From: Actinospineispora spinosispora DSM 44797
GTDB lineage: Bacteria; Actinomycetota; Actinomycetes; Mycobacteriales; Pseudonocardiaceae
Assembly (NCBI RefSeq): GCF_000429025.1
Contig: NZ_KE386834.1
Coordinates: forward strand, 210,741 to 274,740
DNA: 64,000 bases
Direction: 5' to 3'
A program made the translations under genes and the position numbers. The notes under the pieces are model-generated. The model was not told the DNA's origin. It worked only from the letters and a program-made list of their open reading frames with translations, and did no database searches. This document shows positions 15,827 through 24,176 of this stretch, piece after piece; within the stretch, counting starts at the first letter, position 1, and each line of letters begins with the position of its first letter.

Positions 15827-16915
15827 TCAACAGATCCGGGGCAGCGGGTCACCGACCAGCATGTCCACGATCCGGGTGCCGCCGAAGCCGGTCTTGAGCA
15901 ACACCAGACCAGGTGGGTCCTCGGCGACCCGACCGATCACCGTCGCCCCCTCGCCGAGCGGGTGTCCCAGCATCGCGGCGAGCCCGGCGTTCGACTCCTC
16001 GGCCGGGATCACCGCGACGAGCCGCCCCTCGCACGCCACGTACAGCGGGTCGATCCCGAGCAGCTCGCTCGCGCCCCGGACCTCGGGCCGGACCGGCACC
16101 GCGTCCTCGTCGACGACGATCGCCACCTTCGACGCGGTGGCCACCTCGTTCAGGATCGTCGCGACCCCGCCCCGGGTCGCGTCGCGCAGCAGGCGGGTGT
16201 GCGGTGCGGCGTCCAGCAGCCCCGCGACCAGCTCGTGCAGCGGGGCGGTGTCGGAGACGACGTCCGCCGCGATGTCCAGCTCGCCTCGGGCCAGCATGAC
16301 GGTCACCCCGTGGTCACCGATCGGTCCGGACACCAGCACCACGTCACCGGGGCGCGCGTGCGCGGCGTTCAGCTCCACCGGGCGTTCCCGCACCCCGATC
16401 CCGGCGGTGTTGATGTAGCAGCCGTCGCCCTTGCCGCGCTGCACGACCTTCGTGTCACCGGTGACGATCTGAACGCCCGCCGCGCGCGCCGCCGCCGCCA
16501 TCGAGGCCACGACTCGGCGCAGGTCGTCGGTCGGGAATCCCTCCTCCAGGATGAACGCCGCCGAGATCACGAGTGGTCTGGCACCGGACATGGCCAGGTC
16601 GTTGACCGTGCCGTTGACCGCGAGCTCACCGATGTCACCGCCGGGAAAGAACAGCGGCGACACCACGTAGGAGTCCGTGGTGAACGCCAGCCGCGCATCG
16701 CCGACCTGGACCGATGCCGCGTCCGACATCTGTTCCAGCTCGGGGTTGCGGAACGCGTCGAGGAAGATCGCGTCGATCAGGTTGTGCGTGGCTTTGCCGC
16801 CCGCGCCGTGCGACAGCGTGATCCGGGCCTCCTTGACCCTCGGTCTCGCCGCCCGCACCCGGTCGATGCGTTCCAGCACCTGCTGTTCGCGGCTCAGGTG
16901 TTCGGTACCCGTCAT
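15827..16915 (-). CDS. hypE: Hydrogenase maturation protein HypE
   Basis: This 362-aa protein dehydrates the HypF-derived thiocarboxamide to a thiocyanate on its C-terminal cysteine. The conserved ending PRIC is present. The ATP-grasp-like AIRS fold is shown by LSHGAGGKATHNLI, GDTKVVQRGKGDGCYINTAG and RDATRGGVATILNE. The ATG at 16915 overlaps the hypD stop. Confidence 0.96.
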   Translation of the reverse strand: MTGTEHLSREQQVLERIDRVRAARPRVKEARITLSHGAGGKATHNLIDAIFLDAFRNPELEQMSDAASVQVGDARLAFTTDSYVVSPLFFPGGDIGELAVNGTVNDLAMSGARPLVISAAFILEEGFPTDDLRRVVASMAAAARAAGVQIVTGDTKVVQRGKGDGCYINTAGIGVRERPVELNAAHARPGDVVLVSGPIGDHGVTVMLARGELDIAADVVSDTAPLHELVAGLLDAAPHTRLLRDATRGGVATILNEVATASKVAIVVDEDAVPVRPEVRGASELLGIDPLYVACEGRLVAVIPAEESNAGLAAMLGHPLGEGATVIGRVAEDPPGLVLLKTGFGGTRIVDMLVGDPLPRIC

Positions 16916-18039
16916 CGATGCGTCGCCTCCTTGACGCGCTCGCGGGTGAACCGGCCGAAGTTGTAGTAGGCGGCGCACGCTCCCTCGGACGACACCATGC
17001 ACGTCCCGATCGGCGTCTCCGGCGTGCACGCGGTGCCGAAGACCTTGCACTCCCACGGTCGCAGCACGCCCTTGAGGACCTCACCGCACTGGCAGGCCTT
17101 CGGGTCGGCGACCCGCACCCCGGGCACGGAGAAGATCCGCTCCGCGTCGTGCGCCGCGTACTTCTCCCGCACCTGCAGCGCCGACCGCGAGATGAAGCCG
17201 AGGCCCCGCCACTCGAAGTACGGCCGCAGCTCCATGACCTCGCCGATCACCCGCAGCGCCTTCGCGTTGCCGTTCCACGGCACCACCCGCGAGTACTGGT
17301 TCTCCACCTCGCAGCGCCCCTCGCTGACCTGCAGCATCAGCTGGTACACCGACTGCAGGATGTCCAGCGGCTCGAAACCGGCGCAGACCAGCGGCTTGTT
17401 GTAGTCCCGCGACACGTACTCGTAGGGCCGGCAGCCGACGACCGTCGAGACGTGGCCGGGGCCGATGAACCCGTCCAGGCGCATGTCCGGGGAGTCCAGG
17501 ATCGCCTTGATCGCCGGGATGATCGTCACGTGGTTGCAGAAGATCGAGAAGTTGTCCAGGCCCTCGGCGTGCGCGCGCAGCACGGTCATCGCGGTGGACG
17601 GGGCGGTGGTCTCCATACCGATCGCCATGAACACGACCCGCTTGTCCGGGTTCTGCCGGGCGATCTTCAACGAGTCCAGCGGTGAGTAGACCATCCGGAT
17701 ATCGGCGCCGGCGGCGTTCGAGTCGAAGAACGAGCCTCGGCCCCCGGGCACCCGCATCATGTCGCCGAACGTCGTCATGATCACGTCGGGTTGCTCGGCG
17801 ATGGCGATCGCGTCGTCGACCCTGCCCATCGGGATGACGCACACCGGGCAGCCGGGGCCGTGCACCAGGCGCACCGACTCCGGCAGGTAGTCCTCGAGGC
17901 CGTGTTTGTAGATGGTGTGCGTGTGGCCGCCGCACACCTCCATGAACTTGTACAGCCTGCCCGGCTCGCACAGCTCGGCGATCCGGTGCGACAGCATCCG
18001 GGCCTTCTCCGCGTCCCTGAACTCGTCGACGAACCTCAT
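16912..18039 (-). CDS. hypD: Hydrogenase maturation scaffold HypD
   Basis: This 375-aa Fe-S protein is the scaffold on which Fe(CN)2CO is assembled with HypC. The redox cysteine region GPGCPVCVIPMG is present, as are CNHVTIIPA, VCAGFEPLDIL and the C-terminal 4Fe-4S ligands (CQCGEVLKG, then CKVFGTACTPETPIGTCMVS and GACAAYYNF). Length and motif order are canonical. It lies between hypC and hypE with short gaps. Confidence 0.96.
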   Translation of the reverse strand: MRFVDEFRDAEKARMLSHRIAELCEPGRLYKFMEVCGGHTHTIYKHGLEDYLPESVRLVHGPGCPVCVIPMGRVDDAIAIAEQPDVIMTTFGDMMRVPGGRGSFFDSNAAGADIRMVYSPLDSLKIARQNPDKRVVFMAIGMETTAPSTAMTVLRAHAEGLDNFSIFCNHVTIIPAIKAILDSPDMRLDGFIGPGHVSTVVGCRPYEYVSRDYNKPLVCAGFEPLDILQSVYQLMLQVSEGRCEVENQYSRVVPWNGNAKALRVIGEVMELRPYFEWRGLGFISRSALQVREKYAAHDAERIFSVPGVRVADPKACQCGEVLKGVLRPWECKVFGTACTPETPIGTCMVSSEGACAAYYNFGRFTRERVKEATHR

Positions 18040-18049
18040 GCCGCGCCCC

Positions 18050-18325
18050 CTACTGGGATAGATCGGACCGGGCGAGCGCGATCAGCTCGTCGGTGTAGGC
18101 CTGGCCCATGCCCTCGAGCATGCGCAGCGAATGGGCAGCCTCCTCCTCGTCGATCTTGGAGAGGGCGAAGCCCACGTGGATGAGGATCCAGTCGCCGGCC
18201 GCCAGCTCCTCGTCCTCGAGCAGACCGATGTTGACCGCCCGCTTCACGCCGGCGACGCTGACCATCGCGAAGTCCTCGCGGTCGGCCAGGATTTCGACGA
18301 TCTCGCCGGGGATACCCAGGCACAT
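18050..18325 (-). CDS. hypC: Hydrogenase maturation chaperone HypC
   Basis: This 91-aa protein has the classic HypC N-terminus MCLGIPGEIVEI with the invariant Cys2 and continues with GDWILIHVGFALSKIDEEEA. It shuttles the iron centre between HypD and the large subunit. It lies directly upstream of hypD in the operon. Together with the variant HypC at 10381 it makes two HypC proteins for one hydrogenase. Confidence 0.95.
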   Translation of the reverse strand: MCLGIPGEIVEILADREDFAMVSVAGVKRAVNIGLLEDEELAAGDWILIHVGFALSKIDEEEAAHSLRMLEGMGQAYTDELIALARSDLSQ

Positions 18326-18337
18326 GGCGTGCTCCTC

Positions 18338-18820
18338 TCAGCCGATCCGGGCGAGGATCTGGGGGACGTACTCGGCGGCGCGCGGCACCGAGGCCGCGAC
18401 CGGTTCGGACAGTCCGATGCCGTCGTCGACGGTCGACGGTTCGCAGCCGAGCACCAGTACCGTGGCGAGCCCGGCGGTCGGTTCGAGACCGCTCGCCGTG
18501 GCCAGCGACCGCAGCAGCGCCAGCACCGCGTCCGGGGTCATGCCGTGTGCGTCCGGGACGTCCGGTTCGGGTTGCGCGCTCAGGTCGTGCTCCAGCAGGT
18601 ACAGCTCGCCGGGCCGTCCGCCGCGCTCGGTCGCGTCGATGATCAGCAGCGCACGGTAGCCGTCCAGCAGCTGGTGGGCCAGGTGCATGCCGCGGATACC
18701 GATGTCGACCACCTCGACGTCCGGCGGTAGCTCCTGGTGCCTCAGCGCACGCACGACCTCGACCCCGAAGCCGTCGTCGGACTTGAGGACGTTGCCGACA
18801 CCCGCCACCAGGATGTTCAT
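18338..18820 (-). CDS. Hydrogenase maturation endopeptidase (HyaD/HupD family)
   Basis: This 160-aa protease removes the C-terminal extension of the large subunit after nickel insertion. The nickel-sensing signature GVGNVLKSDDGFGVEVVRAL (Asp16) and DIGIRGMHLAHQLLDGYRAL are typical. It is the only protease gene in the locus, and the large subunit has a matching 22-residue extension after its last metal ligand. The ATG start overlaps the stop of the upstream gene. Confidence 0.92.
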   Translation of the reverse strand: MNILVAGVGNVLKSDDGFGVEVVRALRHQELPPDVEVVDIGIRGMHLAHQLLDGYRALLIIDATERGGRPGELYLLEHDLSAQPEPDVPDAHGMTPDAVLALLRSLATASGLEPTAGLATVLVLGCEPSTVDDGIGLSEPVAASVPRAAEYVPQILARIG

Positions 18821-20169
18821 TCGATGACCTGGACCTCGTGCGGACCGAAGTAGCGGAACCGGCCGTGCGCCGCCTGGAACTCCGACGCCGGGTCGTCGAG
18901 CAGGCTGACCGCGAGGTGCACCTGGCCGTCGATGTCGTTCAGGACAGCCTCGACCAGGGCTTCCTTGCCGTCGAGGAACAGGTCCTGGGCGTCGGCGTTG
19001 CCGCTCGGCCGCAGGCGCACGTGCGTCCCCCGGCTCACCGGTGTCGCGTCGACCAGCACCGAGTCGGTGTCCGGGTCGACCGAGGCGTCGGCGGCCGGGT
19101 CCCACCAGGGCTTGCCACCCGTCTCGGTCGAGTAGGTCGGGACCTCGTCCGAGGTCCGAGGTTCGACGCCCGGCCCGGACATCGAACGGATCACCCCGTG
19201 CAGCCGCTCGAAGATCTCCGGCGGCATCGAGTCCACCGCGTCGACGAGCGCCGCCGCTCTCGGGTCGGTGGCTCTGGCCTCGCGTTTCTCCGCGTCGGTC
19301 AGGACGAGGGTGCGCAGCGTCAGGATCTCGTCGTTCTCGGTGCCGTCGAACATCTCGTTCGGGCTCTCCGGAGCGATCTCCGGGAAGTCCGCCAGGATGA
19401 TCGGCGAGGACAACACCAGCCGAGGTCGCTCGGGTGAACCCGCCAGCACCGGCCAGGTGTGCTCGTTCGTGCAGGATCGCGCGGCGGGACGGGCCCATTC
19501 CGGCGGGTCGGTCAGGGACAGGAACTCGCCCTCGGTCAGCGCGAGGATCGTGTGCGCGCCGATCAGCGAGGACCGCAGCGCCTCGTCCCTGGACCCGGCA
19601 GGCCCGGTACCGAGGTTGGTGACCCGCAGGCGCAGCCGCAGCGCCCCGTACGGGCCGGGCAGCGGCTCGGCCGAGACGGCGATCATGGCGTTGAGCGGCC
19701 AGGTCTCCCGGACCAGCCTGCCCTCGGTGTCCAGCAGCTCGGTGGCCGTCGCGCCGGGCAGCTCGACCGGGACGCTCACCTGGCCGGCGAGCAGGTCGGT
19801 CACCGGGAACGACGCGTCGACGACCTCCGGAACGCCCTCCTCCCACGGCAGGTGCAGCTCGTCGCCGACGGTGAGCTCGTCGACGTCGACGAAGCCGTAC
19901 GGCCCGGCCCGCTGCACCCTTCTGCCGCGCAGGCGTAGGAACCGCAGGCGCACCTGGACCCGGGTGCCGTCCCGGGGCTCCAGGAGGCATTCGGTGTGCG
20001 AGTAGTGGGTCTCGTTGTGCTCCCTGGCCCAGTCCTGAGGGGTCAGCACCCCGAACTGCCAGCGCAGCTGGTTCTTCTGCGCCGACGCCCGGTACGGATA
20101 CAGCAGGTAACCCTCGAACAGGACCGTGTCGGCGACCTTGGCCACGTCGTCCATCAGCGTCGCGGTCAT
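18817..20169 (-). CDS. Conserved hypothetical protein of the hydrogenase operon
   Basis: This 450-aa soluble protein has no recognised catalytic motif. It starts MTATLMDDVAKVADTVLFEG, then YLLYPYRASAQKNQLRWQFG, and ends RYFGPHEVQVIE. The composition is mixed alpha/beta with few cysteines. It is coupled by 4-bp overlaps to the DUF6084 gene upstream and the protease gene downstream, so it is part of the hydrogenase transcription unit. Proteins of this type accompany group 1h hydrogenases in actinobacteria; function unknown, possibly assembly or structural. Confidence 0.75.
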   Translation of the reverse strand: MTATLMDDVAKVADTVLFEGYLLYPYRASAQKNQLRWQFGVLTPQDWAREHNETHYSHTECLLEPRDGTRVQVRLRFLRLRGRRVQRAGPYGFVDVDELTVGDELHLPWEEGVPEVVDASFPVTDLLAGQVSVPVELPGATATELLDTEGRLVRETWPLNAMIAVSAEPLPGPYGALRLRLRVTNLGTGPAGSRDEALRSSLIGAHTILALTEGEFLSLTDPPEWARPAARSCTNEHTWPVLAGSPERPRLVLSSPIILADFPEIAPESPNEMFDGTENDEILTLRTLVLTDAEKREARATDPRAAALVDAVDSMPPEIFERLHGVIRSMSGPGVEPRTSDEVPTYSTETGGKPWWDPAADASVDPDTDSVLVDATPVSRGTHVRLRPSGNADAQDLFLDGKEALVEAVLNDIDGQVHLAVSLLDDPASEFQAAHGRFRYFGPHEVQVIE

Positions 20170-20801
20170 CGGCCATCCACTCGTTTCAGCAGGTCCGCGA
20201 GGGTGTCGTCCCAGTTGAGCGTGCCGCGTCGCGCGCGGTAGCTCTGCAGCGCGACGTGTGTCTCGGTGCGGACCGACAGCCACGTCGACGCGGGGAAGTG
20301 CTGGTCCATCACCTGGCGCCACACGGTCACCGGCAGCCGGTGGGCCACCTCCAGGTGCCAGGGCACCAGCTCGACCTGGACACCCGCCTCGGACTGGTAG
20401 AACGCGGTCCCGCTGAACAGCATCAACAGCGGGATCTCGCCGTCGTCGAGGCCGTGGAAGTACTTGCCGGTGGCCACCTCGGTGTCTGCCGACAGCGGGA
20501 CCGGCATGGGCACGTCGATCGACTCGGTGAAGCCCTGCACCATCACTCCGACCGTGGCCAGCTGCATCGGCTTCACCGTGTCGCCCCAGCGGGACGGCTC
20601 GCCGAACAGGTCGGTCAGCCGGGACGCCTCGTTCGCCGAGTACCGCCGCTTGTGCGGTTCGATCCGCAGCTGACAGCGCAGCGCCACGGTATGCATCCGA
20701 ACGCCGGTCGCCTCGCTGACCCGCAGGGTGAACAGCAGGCTGGGGCTTGCCGCGTAGGGTTCCGCGACCGCCCCGGTGCAGCAGAATCCGAGCTCGGGCA
20801 T
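20166..20801 (-). CDS. DUF6084-like protein of the hydrogenase operon
   Basis: This 211-aa protein starts MPELGFCCTGAVAEPYAASP and appears rich in beta strands (LLFTLRVSEATGVRMHTVAL). It resembles the DUF6084 proteins found beside actinobacterial NiFe hydrogenases; that naming is from memory of the family and not computed. It overlaps the downstream 450-aa gene by 4 bp and follows DUF5947 by 1 bp. Function unknown. Confidence 0.7.
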   Translation of the reverse strand: MPELGFCCTGAVAEPYAASPSLLFTLRVSEATGVRMHTVALRCQLRIEPHKRRYSANEASRLTDLFGEPSRWGDTVKPMQLATVGVMVQGFTESIDVPMPVPLSADTEVATGKYFHGLDDGEIPLLMLFSGTAFYQSEAGVQVELVPWHLEVAHRLPVTVWRQVMDQHFPASTWLSVRTETHVALQSYRARRGTLNWDDTLADLLKRVDGR

Positions 20802-20802
20802 G

Positions 20803-21501
20803 TCAGGTCCCCAACGCCCGGGCGCGGTCGGCCAGGTCGGCGAAGAACGCGTCGATGCGCTCCCAGGCCTCCTGACCGCCGTCGAAGCCCTTCCAGTACA
20901 GCCGCACCAGGCCGACCAGCTCGTAACAGACGTCGATCGGCACCAGCAGACAGCTCGACACACCGCCGACCTGCCGCAGCAGCAGCGCCTCGACGTCCGG
21001 TTCCAGCTGCGCGGCGAGCGGGGTCGCGCCGAGCCCGTCGCGCCAGGCGTCCATCGGCAGCAGGCTCTCCGTCGCGCCCGCCGGGCTCGGGTAGAACGCC
21101 AGCGTTCGTTCCTGGTCGGAGTTGTGGAAGAAGAACGCCATCCGCACCGGGATCTGCAGCGAGTCCCATTCCGTCCCGGTCATGGAGAATCCCGGATCGT
21201 GCAGGTAGCGGCTGGGCACCGCGCGGTAGCGGCCGCGACCGGCGCCGCGCTCGGTGAACAGCAGCGCACACGGCCGGCACGTGCACAGCAGCGACCGCTT
21301 CTCCAGGTGCACGACGTGCGAGTGCTCCCGCTCGTCGATGACCTCGGTACACATCTCGCACCGCTCGTCCGGTTGCACTAGCGGCCGCGGCTCCGCCTGC
21401 TTCGGCCGCAGGAGCCGCCGTAACGCTAAGCCGCTGGTCACCTCCCGTGAGTGATGTGGGCTGTCCTGGCAGCCCACATCACTCACGGGTTTGGTGGTCA
21501 T
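20803..21501 (-). CDS. DUF5947-like protein with a translated hairpin near its N-terminus
   Basis: This 232-aa protein contains a zinc-ribbon-like region (CEMCTEVIDEREHSHVVHLE, then RSLLCTCRPCALLF, Cys pairs at both ends) and a later alpha/beta part. It matches the DUF5947 proteins of hydrogenase operons. The ATG at 21501 overlaps the stop of the NifU-like gene, so this start is the coupled one. Codons 5-20 are formed by a GTGAGTG-family hairpin, which adds the sequence PVSDVGCQDSPHHSR ahead of the conserved region. A GTG at 21441 just after the hairpin is an alternative start. Confidence 0.75.
   Translation of the reverse strand: MTTKPVSDVGCQDSPHHSREVTSGLALRRLLRPKQAEPRPLVQPDERCEMCTEVIDEREHSHVVHLEKRSLLCTCRPCALLFTERGAGRGRYRAVPSRYLHDPGFSMTGTEWDSLQIPVRMAFFFHNSDQERTLAFYPSPAGATESLLPMDAWRDGLGATPLAAQLEPDVEALLLRQVGGVSSCLLVPIDVCYELVGLVRLYWKGFDGGQEAWERIDAFFADLADRARALGT
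21444..21489. repeat. GTGAGTG-family hairpin copy 3, inside a coding region
   Basis: Perfect 20-nt arms (21444-21463 and 21470-21489) enclose a 6-nt loop. The outer part CCCGTGAGTG is shared with copies 1, 2, 4 and 5; the inner stem (ATGTGGGCTG) is unique. It lies within the hydrogenase operon and within the DUF5947 reading frame, where it could attenuate transcription of distal genes. Confidence 0.88.
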
Positions 21502-22382
21502 GAGGCTGCGCCGACGGTGGGGCGGGGGATCGCCAGCCGGAGGCCGCCTGCTCTGGTGACCAGCGGCAACGGCTCCAGGTGCAGGCCGCCGGTCAATGCG
21601 CGGCCTGCCTTGCGGACGTCGTAGCCGGCCTGGCAGGACGGGCAGAACAGCCGGTCGCCGGTCAGCGGCGCGCCGTCCAGCTCGCCTCGGCAGACCGGGC
21701 AGCGGTTGCGGTAGGCGACCAACCCACCCGACCCCGGCGGCAGTGCCAGCAGCACCGGACAGCCCTCGACGTCGAGCGTCGCGCACTGGCCCGGTCGCAG
21801 CGACGGATCGTCCAGGACCACCCAGGACGTCTCGACCGGCGGGCCGGACTGAATCTGCAGCAGCGGCAGCTCCTTGACCGATGCCGCAGGTTCGTTCATG
21901 CCCTCGACGTCGACCCGCAGCACCTCTGGGCAGGCCTCCACGATGGCCTTCTCGATCGCCGTCTTCACCGTCATCGCCGAGGACGGGCATCCGTCGCAGC
22001 TGCCCTTCAGCCGCAGCGTCACGACCACGCCCTCCGGTTCGTCGGCCACGCCGAGCAGCTCGACGCCACCGGCGTGCGACCCGAGGTAGGGCCGTACCGT
22101 CTCCAGCGCTCGCGCGACCCTGGCCGAGGTGTCCTCGGGATGCAGGTCGTGCAGCACCAGCAGGCTCGACACCAGGTCGTCCTCCAGGAGCTTCGACAGC
22201 AGCGCGGGCCCCTCCAGCGCGGACCCGGCGAGCATCGAGACGATCCGCTCCAGACCCGCCCCGTACATGCCCATCAGCAGCCGGACGAGCTCCTCGGCCA
22301 CGTCCGTGACAGCGGGCTCGCCGAGCTCACCCAGGAGCGCCTCGATGCGCTGCCCCACCTCCTGGGGATCGGTCGGAGTCAC
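21498..22382 (-). CDS. NifU-domain and rubredoxin/Rieske-like iron-sulfur protein of the hydrogenase operon
   Basis: This 294-aa protein follows the large subunit gene and is a likely electron-relay or Fe-S protein of the hydrogenase. A NifU-like domain occupies about residues 85-160, with the cluster motif LKGSCDGCPSSAMTVKTAIE. The C-terminal part has a Rieske-like layout, RCPVCRGELDG then FCPSCQAGYDV, but both histidine ligand positions are cysteines, so it should bind a rubredoxin-type iron, zinc or a 4-Cys cluster rather than a Rieske centre. The GTG at 22382 overlaps the large subunit stop. By position it corresponds to the HhyE/HucE type partners of mycobacterial hydrogenases (inference). 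Confidence 0.82.
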   Translation of the reverse strand: MTPTDPQEVGQRIEALLGELGEPAVTDVAEELVRLLMGMYGAGLERIVSMLAGSALEGPALLSKLLEDDLVSSLLVLHDLHPEDTSARVARALETVRPYLGSHAGGVELLGVADEPEGVVVTLRLKGSCDGCPSSAMTVKTAIEKAIVEACPEVLRVDVEGMNEPAASVKELPLLQIQSGPPVETSWVVLDDPSLRPGQCATLDVEGCPVLLALPPGSGGLVAYRNRCPVCRGELDGAPLTGDRLFCPSCQAGYDVRKAGRALTGGLHLEPLPLVTRAGGLRLAIPRPTVGAAS

Positions 22383-24172
22383 TCCGGCAGGTTGAGCATC
22401 GCGGGCGACGTGGTCTTGTCGAGCGTCTTGCCGTTGCCCAGGTACATGTGCACACCGCACGGCAGGCACGGGTCGAAGCTGCGGACCGCGCGCATGATGT
22501 CGATGCCCTTGAAGCTGTCCGGCGGGTTCTCCTCGAAGATCGGCGTGTTCTGCACCGCGTCCTCGTACGGGCCGGGTGTGCCGTAGCTGTCCCGGACGCT
22601 GCCGTTCCACGGCGTCGGCGGGTACGGGTGGTAGTTGGCGATCTTGCCGCCCCGGATCACCATGTGGTGGCTCAGCACGCCGCGCACCGCCTCGGTGAAC
22701 CCGACGCTGATCGACTCGTCGGGGACCTTGAACGGCTCCCACGTCTTGGTGTGCCCCGAGCGCACCTCGGCCATGGCCTTCTCCGCGAAGTACAACGCTT
22801 GCGCGGCCGCGTACGCCTGGAAGTAGGTGCGGGCCCGGTTACGTTCGATCGCGTTGGACCACTTCGGGATCGTCCACTCGAAATGCGCCTCGGGCTTCAG
22901 GGCCGTACGCGGCAGGTTGATCTGGACGCTGTGGCCGGTCGCCTTCACATAGCCGGTATCGACGAGCCCGGCCAGCGCCGTCACCCACAGCCGGGGCAGC
23001 GGGCCGCCGCCGGTGTCCAGCGCGAGATGGTCGGTGCCGTCGAACCAGCGCGGCGACATCGTCCAGCTGTACTTGTCGTCGAAGTCGCGCTTCTGCGGCG
23101 CGGGGATCGTGTGCTGGTTCCACGGGTGACGCCGGTCGACCGGGTTGCCAAGCGGGTCCCTGGTCACGAACATCTCCTGGTCTTCCCAGTCCCGGTAGAA
23201 CGAGCTGCCGAGCAGGATGCGAATACCCAGGTTGATGTCGACCAGACTCGTGGTGACGAGTTTGCCGTCCACCACGACGCCCGGGGTGACGAACATCTTG
23301 CGGCCCCAGGACTCCATGTTGCGGTAGCTGAAGTCGCAGTGGTCCGGGTCGTTGAACGCGCCCCAGGAGCCCATCAGGATGCGTCGCCGCCCGACCTCCT
23401 CGTAGCCGGGCAGGGCCTGGTAGAAGAAGTCGAACAGGTCGTCGTGCAGCGGGACGACGAGTTTCATGAACTCGCAGTAGCGCATCAGCCGGGTCAGGTA
23501 GTCGGTGAACAGCTGGATCGTGGCGACCGTGCCGACACCGCCCGGGTACAGCGTGGACGGGTGCACGTGGCGCCCCTCCATCAGGCAGAACATCTCCCGG
23601 GTGTACCGGCTGACCTGCAGCGCCTCGCGGTAGAACTCGCCGGTGAACGGGTTGAGCGCCCGCATGATGTCGCCGATGAACTTGTAGCCGTGATCACCGG
23701 CGTGCGGTGCTTCGGTCCGGTTCGCCAGCTCCAGCACACCCGGGTTGGTCTCGGCGACCATCCGCTCGCAGTAGTCGACCCCGACCAGGTTCTCCTGGAA
23801 GATGTTGTGGTCGAACATGTACTCGGCGGCCTCACCGAGGTTGATGATCCATTCGGCCAGGTGCGGCGGGCGCACGCCGTAGGCCATGTTCTGGTTGTAG
23901 ACCGAGCAGGTCGCGTGGTTGTCGCCGCAGATGCCGCAGATCCGGCTGGTGATGAAGTGCGCGTCGCGCGGGTCCTTGCCCTTCATGAAGATCGAGTAGC
24001 CGCGGAAGATGGACGACGTGCTGTGGCACTCGGCCACGCGCTTCTGCTTGAAGTCGATCTTCGTGTAGATGCCGAGGCTGCCCACGATCCGGGTGATCGG
24101 GTCCCAGGACATCTCCACCAGGCCCTGGTCATTGGTCTTGAACGAGCCCATTCGGTCCTGTGTTGCGGTCAT
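22379..24172 (-). CDS. hhyL: NiFe-hydrogenase large subunit, group 1h type
   Basis: This 597-aa catalytic subunit oxidises H2 at the NiFe(CN)2CO centre. The L1 motif is RICGICGD (Cys79, Cys82) and the L2 motif is DPCLPCGVH (Cys569, Cys572), giving the four nickel ligands. After His575 a 22-residue extension ending NLPE should be cleaved by the endopeptidase encoded downstream. The sequence SFDPCLPCGVHMYLGNGKTL is typical of the actinobacterial (group 1h, formerly group 5) enzymes that scavenge atmospheric H2. It follows the small subunit gene by 4 bp. Confidence 0.95.
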   Translation of the reverse strand: MTATQDRMGSFKTNDQGLVEMSWDPITRIVGSLGIYTKIDFKQKRVAECHSTSSIFRGYSIFMKGKDPRDAHFITSRICGICGDNHATCSVYNQNMAYGVRPPHLAEWIINLGEAAEYMFDHNIFQENLVGVDYCERMVAETNPGVLELANRTEAPHAGDHGYKFIGDIMRALNPFTGEFYREALQVSRYTREMFCLMEGRHVHPSTLYPGGVGTVATIQLFTDYLTRLMRYCEFMKLVVPLHDDLFDFFYQALPGYEEVGRRRILMGSWGAFNDPDHCDFSYRNMESWGRKMFVTPGVVVDGKLVTTSLVDINLGIRILLGSSFYRDWEDQEMFVTRDPLGNPVDRRHPWNQHTIPAPQKRDFDDKYSWTMSPRWFDGTDHLALDTGGGPLPRLWVTALAGLVDTGYVKATGHSVQINLPRTALKPEAHFEWTIPKWSNAIERNRARTYFQAYAAAQALYFAEKAMAEVRSGHTKTWEPFKVPDESISVGFTEAVRGVLSHHMVIRGGKIANYHPYPPTPWNGSVRDSYGTPGPYEDAVQNTPIFEENPPDSFKGIDIMRAVRSFDPCLPCGVHMYLGNGKTLDKTTSPAMLNLPE

Positions 24173-24176
24173 GGCT

